From assembly GCA_016649455.1 (NCBI GenBank), contig JAENXO010000011.1:1-17138 (forward strand): DNA of 17,138 nucleotides, given 5' to 3'. The notes below the pieces were generated by a model. The model did no database searches and had not been told where the DNA came from. It was given only the letters and a program-made list of their open reading frames with translations. Shown piece by piece: positions 7,653 to 13,894 of this stretch. The first letter of the stretch is position 1. Every line of letters begins with the position of its first letter. The translations under genes and the position numbers were made by a program. The DNA comes from Gemmatimonadota bacterium (lineage in GTDB: Bacteria; Gemmatimonadota; Gemmatimonadetes; Palauibacterales; Palauibacteraceae).

Positions 7653-8749
7653 ACAGTGAAACGCGGTCACGGGCCGACTACTTGCGGCTTCGCTACGCGC
7701 AATGCTGGGAGGACGCTGACGTTCTCCTCGAAGCGCTGGACATTCAGCCGCACCACACTTGCTTCGCCATCGCGTCCGCCGGCGACAATGCGTTGGCCAT
7801 GCTCAGCCGAGGTCCGCGGCGCCTGATCGCCGTAGACCTGAACCCCGCACAGTTGGCGAGCGTCGAGCTGCGCGTGGCCGCCTACCGGGAACTGGAGCAC
7901 GGGGAATTGCTGACACTCGTCGGGTCCCGTCCCGGGTCCGACCGTATGGCACTGTATCGGCGGTGTCGATCGCTGCTTTCCAGCGACTCCCGCCGATTCT
8001 GGGATGATCGGGAACAGGCGATCGCACGCGGAATTGGATCCGCAGGGAAGTTCGAACGTTACCTGGCCGTGTTTCGCGAGCGTGTGCTCCCGCTCATCCA
8101 CCGACGCAACGTGGTCGACACGCTATTTGCGCCGCGACCGCTCGAAGGCCGGCGGGAATTCTTCGAAAACACGTGGAACAGCCGGTGCTGGCGGGGAACA
8201 TCCAGGATCTTCTTCTCCCGCTTCGTCATGGGACGCGTCGGCCGCGATCCGAGCTTCTACGACTATGTGGAAGGGTGCGTCGCTGATCGCATCCTGGCCC
8301 GGGCGCGCTACGCGCTGACCGAGCTCGACCCTTCGGAGAATCCGTATCTGCAATGGATCCTGTATGGCCACCACACGACTGCGCTGCCGTTCGCCCTTCG
8401 ACCGGAGAACTACGACGCGATCCGTGCCAACCTCGATCGGCTGGAGTGGCGCGAGCAATCACTCGAGGAGTTCCTCGAGTCGGATGATGCCCGTGGTCTG
8501 CATGCATACAACCTGAGTGACGTGTTCGAGTACATGTCGCAGGAAAGTTACCACCGCATCCTGCACCGCATCATCGAAACGGCGGCGGGTGGCGCTCGCC
8601 TGGCCTACTGGAATCTCCTCGTGTCCCGCCAGAGGCCGGAGACGATGGAATCGCGGATCACCCCGCTCTCCATTGCCGCAAACCTCCACCAGCGCGACAA
8701 GGCGTTCTTCTACAGCGCGTTCGTGGTCGAGAAAGTGGCGGGCACATGA
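7649..8749 (+). CDS. BtaA-like (DUF3419) S-adenosylmethionine 3-amino-3-carboxypropyl transferase
   Basis: 366 residues, starting at ATG 7649 in an ATGA overlap with the preceding gene. The N-terminus carries the family signature YAQCWEDADVLLEAL (16-30), followed by the SAM-binding strand-loop AIASAGDNALAML (40-52) and AVDLNPAQL (61-69). Near the C-terminus is YNLSDVFEYMSQESYHRIL and then ARLAYWNLLVSR, also typical of DUF3419. BtaA moves the 3-amino-3-carboxypropyl group of SAM onto diacylglycerol, giving diacylglyceryl-homoserine, the first step of DGTS betaine-lipid synthesis. The usual partner BtaB (N-methyltransferase) is not in the window, so the product may not be DGTS. The acceptor here is unknown. 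The middle part is rich in Arg and aromatics and could be the lipid-facing region. It is translationally coupled to the next gene by ATGA at 8746-8749. Confidence 0.85.
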   Translation: MNSETRSRADYLRLRYAQCWEDADVLLEALDIQPHHTCFAIASAGDNALAMLSRGPRRLIAVDLNPAQLASVELRVAAYRELEHGELLTLVGSRPGSDRMALYRRCRSLLSSDSRRFWDDREQAIARGIGSAGKFERYLAVFRERVLPLIHRRNVVDTLFAPRPLEGRREFFENTWNSRCWRGTSRIFFSRFVMGRVGRDPSFYDYVEGCVADRILARARYALTELDPSENPYLQWILYGHHTTALPFALRPENYDAIRANLDRLEWREQSLEEFLESDDARGLHAYNLSDVFEYMSQESYHRILHRIIETAAGGARLAYWNLLVSRQRPETMESRITPLSIAANLHQRDKAFFYSAFVVEKVAGT

Positions 8750-10434
8750 GTCCGGCGCTCGGAGTCCTGATGACGGTCGCCTTCGTGACCACTCTGATGG
8801 TCTCGGTCGCCTGGCTGCGGGGCAGCGTCGGCCTGAAACCGGAAACGGCTCGCAAGATCGTGCACGTGGGCGGTGGCGTACTGGCGATGAGCTTTCCGTG
8901 GTTGTTCACGAACTGGCACGCGGTGGTGGCTGCATGTGGGGTGAACGCGGTGGCACTGGCCGTGACCCGCTACACGAACCTGTTTCCCCGCCAGTTCAAG
9001 GACGTGCTGGGAGGTGTGGATCGCGGGTCGGGAGGGGAATTCTATTTCCCGCTGGCTATCGCACTGTTGTTCCCGCTCGCACGAGGCGAGCTGGCTCTCT
9101 ACCTGATCCCGGTGTTCATCCTCACGTTTTCCGACACGGCAGCCGCGATCATCGGATCGCGCTACGGTGTCACGCACTATCGTGCTTCTACCGGAAAGTC
9201 CGCCGAGGGATCGCTCGCCTTCTTCGTGGTCACTCTGACGCTGACGTATGGCCTGCTGGCGCTGTTGACGGGGCTCGACCACTCCAATCTGCTGTCACTC
9301 TCCATCGCGGTCGCCGTCGCGACGACGTTGACCGAGGCCATCGCGACTGGCGGCACCGACAACCTGGCCGTCCCGCTGATCGCGTTTCTCTTTCTCTTTG
9401 CGTCGCTCGGACAGACAGAGTCCGCCGGGTGGACACAGGCCGGCCTGCCCGCCATGCTCGGCATTGCTCTCGTCGACCTGCAGCGCCGCATACCGGCTTT
9501 CGTGGGTCCGGGATACACCCGGCGGATGCGGCTGTATCTGTCCGAGATGTTCCCCGTTCCGCTGCGTGTGGTGACCGCGGTCGCCTACTATCTCGGCGTC
9601 GCGTCCCTGGTTCGCCTCGTTCTCGATCTGCAGACCACGCTGTGGACGACGTACACGCTTCTCGGCAGCTGGACCCTGTTCTTCCACATGCTGGTCCTGC
9701 GACTCATGGATGAATTGAAGGATATCGAGGTCGATCGGGAGCTGTTCCCACAGCGACCCGTGCCTTCCGGACGTGTCAGAATCGGCGACATCAAGTCCGG
9801 GCTCGCTCTCGCCTCGGTGCTTCTAGTCGTTCCGAACATGTTCGTTCCTGGAGCGCGGTGGATGGTGCTTGCGCTGCTGGCTTACTCCTTCCTCATGTTC
9901 CGGTTCTTCTTCGTCCCCGACCTGCTGCGAAGGCATCTGCTGCTCAACCTCGCCACCCACAACCCCGTCGTGGTGGTGGTGCTGCTCTACTTGGTAGCGC
10001 TCGTCGGGGCCGAACACGGCATGACGATGGCTGACGCTGACTGGCGACTGGTGCTGCTACTGATCGCGTTCTACTGGCCGGCCACATTCGCCTGGGAAAT
10101 CGCGCGCAAAATCAGGAGCCGGGAAGAGGAAGATGCCTACGTCACCTATTCGCAGATCTTCGGACGCCGAGGCGCCCTGCTCGTGGTGGCCGGCGCACAG
10201 ACCATGTCTCTGCTGGTGGGGACCTACCTATACCTGGAATTCGAATTGTCCGGACTGTTTCTGCTCGTTCTCATAACAGCGTATGCCGCCGGCCAGTGGG
10301 GCCCCGTGCGATTCGCCATCTGCCCCGGCCCCGGGACGTCGAAGCTGAGACCGTACGCCGAGGGATTCGTGTTCGGGGTCCTGACCTCCGCTCTCGTCGA
10401 ATGCCTCTTCGGCGGTAACCTCAACCTGGCCTGA
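8746..10434 (+). CDS. Fusion of CTP-dependent polyprenol/diacylglycerol kinase-like and UbiA prenyltransferase-like domains
   Basis: 562 residues, almost entirely membrane helices. The first part, to about residue 260, matches the dolichol kinase/phytol kinase/DGK1 family: RKIVHVGGGVLAM (36-48), FSDTAAAIIGSRYG (128-141) and TGKSAEGSLAFF (149-160), with a further TEAIATGGTDNLAVPL. The rest resembles UbiA-family prenyltransferases: RLMDELKDIEVDREL (319-333) with Asp322, Asp326 and Asp330 as the first Asp-rich motif, followed by FPQRPVPSGRV, and a second polar motif WEIARKIRSREEEDAYVTYS (450-469). One protein could therefore phosphorylate a prenyl or lipid alcohol and use a prenyl diphosphate, but two phosphorylations are needed to make a diphosphate. 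It could also phosphorylate diacylglycerol. The substrates are inference. It is coupled by ATGA to the BtaA-like gene and lies 4 nt before the next gene. Confidence 0.8.
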   Translation: MSPALGVLMTVAFVTTLMVSVAWLRGSVGLKPETARKIVHVGGGVLAMSFPWLFTNWHAVVAACGVNAVALAVTRYTNLFPRQFKDVLGGVDRGSGGEFYFPLAIALLFPLARGELALYLIPVFILTFSDTAAAIIGSRYGVTHYRASTGKSAEGSLAFFVVTLTLTYGLLALLTGLDHSNLLSLSIAVAVATTLTEAIATGGTDNLAVPLIAFLFLFASLGQTESAGWTQAGLPAMLGIALVDLQRRIPAFVGPGYTRRMRLYLSEMFPVPLRVVTAVAYYLGVASLVRLVLDLQTTLWTTYTLLGSWTLFFHMLVLRLMDELKDIEVDRELFPQRPVPSGRVRIGDIKSGLALASVLLVVPNMFVPGARWMVLALLAYSFLMFRFFFVPDLLRRHLLLNLATHNPVVVVVLLYLVALVGAEHGMTMADADWRLVLLLIAFYWPATFAWEIARKIRSREEEDAYVTYSQIFGRRGALLVVAGAQTMSLLVGTYLYLEFELSGLFLLVLITAYAAGQWGPVRFAICPGPGTSKLRPYAEGFVFGVLTSALVECLFGGNLNLA

Positions 10435-10438
10435 CATC

Positions 10439-11569
10439 ATGGAGATTCACCGGTTCAGCGACGACGAGGTCCGTACCGAGGAGTTCATTCGCTTCGGAAG
10501 GAATCACTACCGCGGCGACGACAACTGGATCGCACCGTTCGATGCGGCGCTGCGTGAGCAACTGTCGCCGTCGTATCGCTTCGCCATGAAGCCGGGCAAT
10601 CACGTCCGACACTTTCTTGCGTCGTCGGGCAACAGGACGGTGGGCCGGATCTCCGCGATGGTCAACGCCGACCTGCACTCCGGTGACACGGCCGTGGGAA
10701 CGATCGGGTTCTTCGAGTCCGTTGACGATCGAACAGTCGCCGGACGTCTGTTCGATGCAGCGTGCGGCTGGTTGCGGGACACCCACGGTCTCACAAGCGC
10801 CTGGGGCCCGATGAATTTCGACATCTGGCACCACTACCGCCTGATGACCCGCGGATTCGACCGCAAGCCGTTCTACGGCGAGCCGTACAACAAGGACTTT
10901 TACCCGGCCCTGTTCACCAGCTGCGGCTGGCGGCCCGTCCGAACCTGGGAATCGGTGGAAGTGTCAGGTGAGCGAGCGATTGAACAAGTACTCGCATGGA
11001 GCACGCCGCGTTACGAGGAATTCCTCCGAAGGGACTACACGTTCGAGACCTTCGATTCGCGTCGCTTCGACTCCGAGCTCGAACGGCTGTATCATGCCCT
11101 TACGGCCTCGTACGCCGGTTTCTTCGCGTTCACTCCCATTACTTTCGGCGAATTCGCCAGTCAGTTCTCGAGGCTGAGACCCGCGATGGATCCGCGCTGG
11201 ATAACGTTCGCCTGCAGCGCGGAAGAAGAGCTGGCGGGATTCGCCGGTGCATTCCTCGATCTGTCGGACGCGATCCGCTCCATGCGCGGCCGCACCGATC
11301 TCCTCGCACGCCTGCGCTTCGCGGTCCAACGCCGCCGGGCGGATCGGGTAGTGTTCTACATCGTCGGAGTCAGTCCCGAGGAAGCAGCCAGACAGAACGG
11401 ACTGGGCGGATCCCTGGTCCGACATGTGTTGGGAACCTGCTACGAGCAGGGCTTTCGTTCGCTGGTGGGAGCTCTGATGCCGAAGGACGGCCGCTCGAGA
11501 GGCCTTGCGGGCGGGCGCGGCGCGATGGAGGCGCAGAGGGAGTACTCTCTCTACGAAATGGACCTGTGA
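10439..11569 (+). CDS. GNAT-superfamily-like acyltransferase of unknown substrate
   Basis: 376 residues, starting 4 nt after the fusion gene stop. The N-terminal half holds the pattern NHVRHFLASSGNRTVGRISA, TIGFFESVDD and WGPMNFDIWHHYRLMTRGFD (122-141) followed by FYGEPYNKDFYPALFTSCGW. I associate this with a poorly studied family of long GNAT-like proteins. The C-terminal half ends in a GNAT-like strand and acyl-CoA loop: VVFYIVGVSPEEAARQNGLGGSLV, where R318-Q-N-G321-L-G323 fits the (R/Q)xxGx(G/A) CoA motif. The length suggests two GNAT folds, as in aminoacyl- or acyl-transferring Fem-like enzymes. An amine made by the neighbouring enzymes would be a natural acceptor, but that is inference. 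It overlaps the decarboxylase gene by GTGA at 11566-11569. Confidence 0.65.
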   Translation: MEIHRFSDDEVRTEEFIRFGRNHYRGDDNWIAPFDAALREQLSPSYRFAMKPGNHVRHFLASSGNRTVGRISAMVNADLHSGDTAVGTIGFFESVDDRTVAGRLFDAACGWLRDTHGLTSAWGPMNFDIWHHYRLMTRGFDRKPFYGEPYNKDFYPALFTSCGWRPVRTWESVEVSGERAIEQVLAWSTPRYEEFLRRDYTFETFDSRRFDSELERLYHALTASYAGFFAFTPITFGEFASQFSRLRPAMDPRWITFACSAEEELAGFAGAFLDLSDAIRSMRGRTDLLARLRFAVQRRRADRVVFYIVGVSPEEAARQNGLGGSLVRHVLGTCYEQGFRSLVGALMPKDGRSRGLAGGRGAMEAQREYSLYEMDL

Positions 11570-12480
11570 ACGACCGGAATCCGCTCAGCTACTACGACCG
11601 CGAGACGGGCGCCATCCGTGACGAAGAGATCTATGCGGATGTGTTCCTCGACTGGTGCTACAATTCGCGATCCGGCCGCTTTCTCACCGATGTGCTGTTT
11701 CGACGCCGGTGGATTTCGCGAGTATACGGCGCGTCACAGCGAACTCGCTGGAGCCGACGACGCATCGGACCGTTTGTTCGGCGCCTGAACGTAGATGTCG
11801 ATGAGATCGTCCGACCGCTGTCGGAGTTCCGGGACTTCAGCGAGTTCTTCGTCCGCGAGATCGATCTCTCACACCGTACCATCCGCCTCGAACCCGATGT
11901 ATGCATATCCCCGGCCGATGGGCGCGCTCTCGCCTATACGCGTCTCGAGAGTGACCGCACGTTCAGAATCAAGCGTTCCAGCTTCAACCTTCGTCAGATG
12001 CTGGGCGATGACGCGCTCGCGGGGCGTTACGAAGGAGGGTCGCTGTTCATAACCCGCCTCTACCTCAGCGACTATCACCATTTCCATTTTCCCGACAGCG
12101 GCACACCCGGCCCGGCAAGGGCCATCAGCGGCGGATACCACGCGGTGAGCCCGTATGCGCGAAGGTCACTGGTTCCGTTCTTCACGGAGAATTTCCGCAT
12201 GGTGTCGCAATTCGACTCCATCAGCTTCGGACTGATCACCTTCGTAGAGATCGGTGCGTTCACGGTGGGATCGATCAGGCAGTGCTACGAGGCAGGACAG
12301 TCCGTCGAGCGGGCAACACGGAAGGGGTTCTTCGAGCTGGGCGGATCGACCGTGGCGATGCTGTTCGAGCCAGGCCGCATACGATTCGACGACGACCTTA
12401 CCACGCATACGCGGAACGGGATCGAGACCTATGTGAAGCTCGGTGACTCCATCGGACGACGACCTGGCGGGGACGTGTAA
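11566..12480 (+). CDS. psd: Phosphatidylserine decarboxylase-family proenzyme (pyruvoyl enzyme)
   Basis: 304 residues from GTG 11566, which overlaps the previous stop (GTGA); a longer upstream frame is a shadow of the GNAT-like gene. The start NPLSYYDRETGAIRDE and the stretch FRDFSEFFVREIDLS fit PSD proenzymes. The catalytic residues can be placed: Asp118 in SPADGRALAY, His171/His174 in LSDYHHFHFP, and the self-cleavage motif GGST at 259-262, where Ser261 would become the pyruvoyl group of the alpha chain. Cleavage would leave an alpha chain of about 44 residues, a normal size. The usual reaction is phosphatidylserine to phosphatidylethanolamine at the membrane. No phosphatidylserine synthase is present here, so this copy may act on a different amino-acid lipid made by the operon. 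It is the last gene of the six. Confidence 0.9.
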   Translation: MNDRNPLSYYDRETGAIRDEEIYADVFLDWCYNSRSGRFLTDVLFRRRWISRVYGASQRTRWSRRRIGPFVRRLNVDVDEIVRPLSEFRDFSEFFVREIDLSHRTIRLEPDVCISPADGRALAYTRLESDRTFRIKRSSFNLRQMLGDDALAGRYEGGSLFITRLYLSDYHHFHFPDSGTPGPARAISGGYHAVSPYARRSLVPFFTENFRMVSQFDSISFGLITFVEIGAFTVGSIRQCYEAGQSVERATRKGFFELGGSTVAMLFEPGRIRFDDDLTTHTRNGIETYVKLGDSIGRRPGGDV

Positions 12481-12495
12481 CCTGCTCCTCGCGAC

Positions 12496-12540
12496 TTCGG
12501 CAGCTGCTTGTGGTTCGCCCGTGCAGGCGGGCAGGCCGAA
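12496..12540 (+). terminator. Nested hairpin after the operon, possible terminator without T-run
   Basis: Outer arms TTCGGC (12496-12501) and GCCGAA (12535-12540) enclose inner arms GCCCG (12517-12521) and CGGGC (12528-12532). It begins 16 bases past the decarboxylase stop, where a terminator is expected. There is no T-tract, so it may be an mRNA 3' end stabiliser, a Rho-linked structure or chance. Confidence 0.3.
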
Positions 12541-12720
12541 AGGTCAGAAATGCCGCGGCTGCGATCGCGAACGAGTTTCCGGGGGACTGGATCCTCATCC
12601 GAAGACTCTTCACGGTGGTGTGGTGCTGGGGTGCTGGGGTGCTGCTATTGCCGACCCTTCTATCCTAGCCTCGAGGCAGGCTCCCAACTAAACTCCATCA
12701 CGTCGAAGATCTGAAGTTGA

Positions 12721-12749
12721 TTGCGCCCCGTCGAGCGTCCGACTAGAAT
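12721..12749 (+). promoter_or_regulatory. Possible sigma-70 promoter of the small lipoprotein gene
   Basis: TTGCGC (12721-12726) and TAGAAT (12744-12749) are 17 bp apart. The -10 box matches TATAAT at five of six positions; the -35 box is weak (TTG conserved). Transcription would start near 12756, about 90 bases before the lipoprotein start codon. Confidence 0.35.
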
Positions 12750-12845
12750 TTCTCACCCCCGGGAAGCGCCGCGCCGTACCCTCCTCCGACGCGACACCGA
12801 CGTGCGACAATGGCCCCGGCCGCACCGGTCCACAGGAGCTATTCC

Positions 12846-13346
12846 ATGCTTCGGCGATTCCCCGTCGCCCTCGTTCTCGTTGCGTTTCTGGCCCTTAGTT
12901 GCGATCGAGCCCCGACTGCGGTCGAGGATTCGGCGACCGACGTTCCAACCCTCGCGAAGATCCATAACCAGTGGTACGAGGACACGTGGTCGTTTGACCA
13001 CTGCGTGGAGGTCGTGGACGCAGATCTCCGCTACAAGTGGTTGGAGACCGACAGCGGGTCCGCGAGTGGCAACTACAACTACCAGTGGAAATTCACGGTA
13101 CACGGAAAGGGCGTGGGGTGGGATACCGGATGGGAGTACGTGTGGAACAACTCCTTCGACTGGGTGCCTCACGAGCACGGTTCTCCGGGTGGATACCAGT
13201 ACACGGAATCCTTCACCGACAACTGGGTGATCGTCGGCAAGGGGGAGGCCCCGAACTGGAAGGGGAAAATCACCTCGAAGATCACCGTCAACGCGAATGG
13301 TGAGGTGACTGCCGACTTCTTCAAGTGGACCGACGGCTGCAAGTAA
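12846..13346 (+). CDS. Small aromatic-rich lipoprotein of unknown function
   Basis: 166 residues from ATG 12846, chosen because AGGAG (12834-12838) lies 7 bases upstream and a complete signal peptide follows; an in-frame ATG at 12810 would add 12 residues before it. The N-terminus MLRRFPVALVLVAFLALSC gives a likely lipobox with Cys19. The mature protein is unusually rich in Trp and Tyr (HNQWYEDTWSFDHC, YNYQWKF, GWDTGWEYVWNNSFDW, DNWVIVGKG) and has Cys53 and Cys165 that could pair. The alternating pattern suggests a compact beta-sandwich or lipocalin-like fold, possibly carbohydrate- or ligand-binding. I do not recognise a family. It is followed at 71 nt by the YdhR-like gene on the same strand. 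Confidence 0.8.
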   Translation: MLRRFPVALVLVAFLALSCDRAPTAVEDSATDVPTLAKIHNQWYEDTWSFDHCVEVVDADLRYKWLETDSGSASGNYNYQWKFTVHGKGVGWDTGWEYVWNNSFDWVPHEHGSPGGYQYTESFTDNWVIVGKGEAPNWKGKITSKITVNANGEVTADFFKWTDGCK

Positions 13347-13417
13347 GCCGTGCCCGATCGATACTTCGCGACCTCGCCGCCCCCCCGGGGAGGCACAGCG
13401 CACAGGAGGTGTCCGAC

Positions 13418-13744
13418 ATGTCCAGCAAGATCCTGCAGATCAGCTTCCACCTGAACGTGCCTCGAGCCGAGTTCGAAGACATTGCCCGGTCGCTCGCGAA
13501 CGACTTCGCGCAGCTGCCTGGTCTGACGTGGAAGATCTGGTTGATGGACGAGACGGAACGCGAGGCCGGGGGGATCTACCTGTTCGAGGATGCGTCTTCA
13601 ATGGAAGCGTATCTCGAGGGTCCTCTGGCAGCAGCCGTGATGTCCCATCCCGCGCTGTCCGATCTGGTCGCGAAGCAGTTCGACGTGATCGAGGACTGCA
13701 CGGCCATCACCAGGGGTCCGGTGGAGATTGCAGAGACGGCCTGA
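13418..13744 (+). CDS. YdhR-family putative mono-oxygenase (dimeric alpha-beta barrel)
   Basis: 108 residues from ATG 13418, preceded by AGGAGG (13404-13409) at 8 bases; GTG 13409 is in frame but would sit on that ribosome binding site. The protein follows the YdhR pattern closely: KILQISFHLNVPRAEFEDIARSL, then LPGLTWKIWLMDE, then REAGGIYLFEDASSMEAYLEGP, and FDVIEDCTAITRGP near the end, at the family's usual length of about 100 residues. YdhR proteins have the ferredoxin-like fold of small ABM mono-oxygenases, but the substrate of the family is not established. It may be co-transcribed with the preceding lipoprotein gene. Confidence 0.85.
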   Translation: MSSKILQISFHLNVPRAEFEDIARSLANDFAQLPGLTWKIWLMDETEREAGGIYLFEDASSMEAYLEGPLAAAVMSHPALSDLVAKQFDVIEDCTAITRGPVEIAETA

Positions 13745-13765
13745 GAGCGCTCAGTTTCTCTTTCT
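13741..13765 (+). terminator. Weak intrinsic-terminator-like hairpin after the YdhR gene
   Basis: CTGAG (13741-13745) and CTCAG (13750-13754) form a 5-bp stem around AGCG, followed directly by the T-rich TTTCTCTTTCT. It overlaps the stop codon of the YdhR gene. The stem is short, so this is a tentative call. The rest of the gap to the opposing gene end (13895) shows nothing I can name. Confidence 0.35.
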
Positions 13766-13894
13766 GGTCATCATCGTGTTTGGCGTGCTGTCGGTGCTGA
13801 TTCTCCGGGAGTCGAACAGAGCCCGGTGGTCTCGCCGCGGCTCGATTGCCTGCGGCGGCCCGCCGGGCGCTTCCGCCTCCTCCTACCGGCTGTC

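Larger units (their letters stand above)
12481..12845. other. Intergenic region after the lipid operon
   Basis: No convincing gene in about 365 bases. It contains a nested inverted repeat right after the operon (12496-12540), three tandem copies of an 8-bp unit close to GGTGCTGG (12622-12645), and a promoter-like pair at 12721-12749 ahead of the small lipoprotein gene. Confidence 0.6.

Noticed and set aside
10996..11565. N-terminal extension of the decarboxylase frame inside the GNAT-like gene
   Set aside because: The extension is shadow sequence; GTG 11566 at the GTGA overlap gives a normal-length PSD.
12622..12645. Three 8-bp tandem copies near GGTGCTGG
   Set aside because: Short, G-rich and isolated; nothing ties it to regulation, so it is noted only in the intergenic entry.
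12398..12714. Short ORFs on both strands after the operon
   Set aside because: They have no ribosome binding site, overlap each other and lack any domain or signal sequence.
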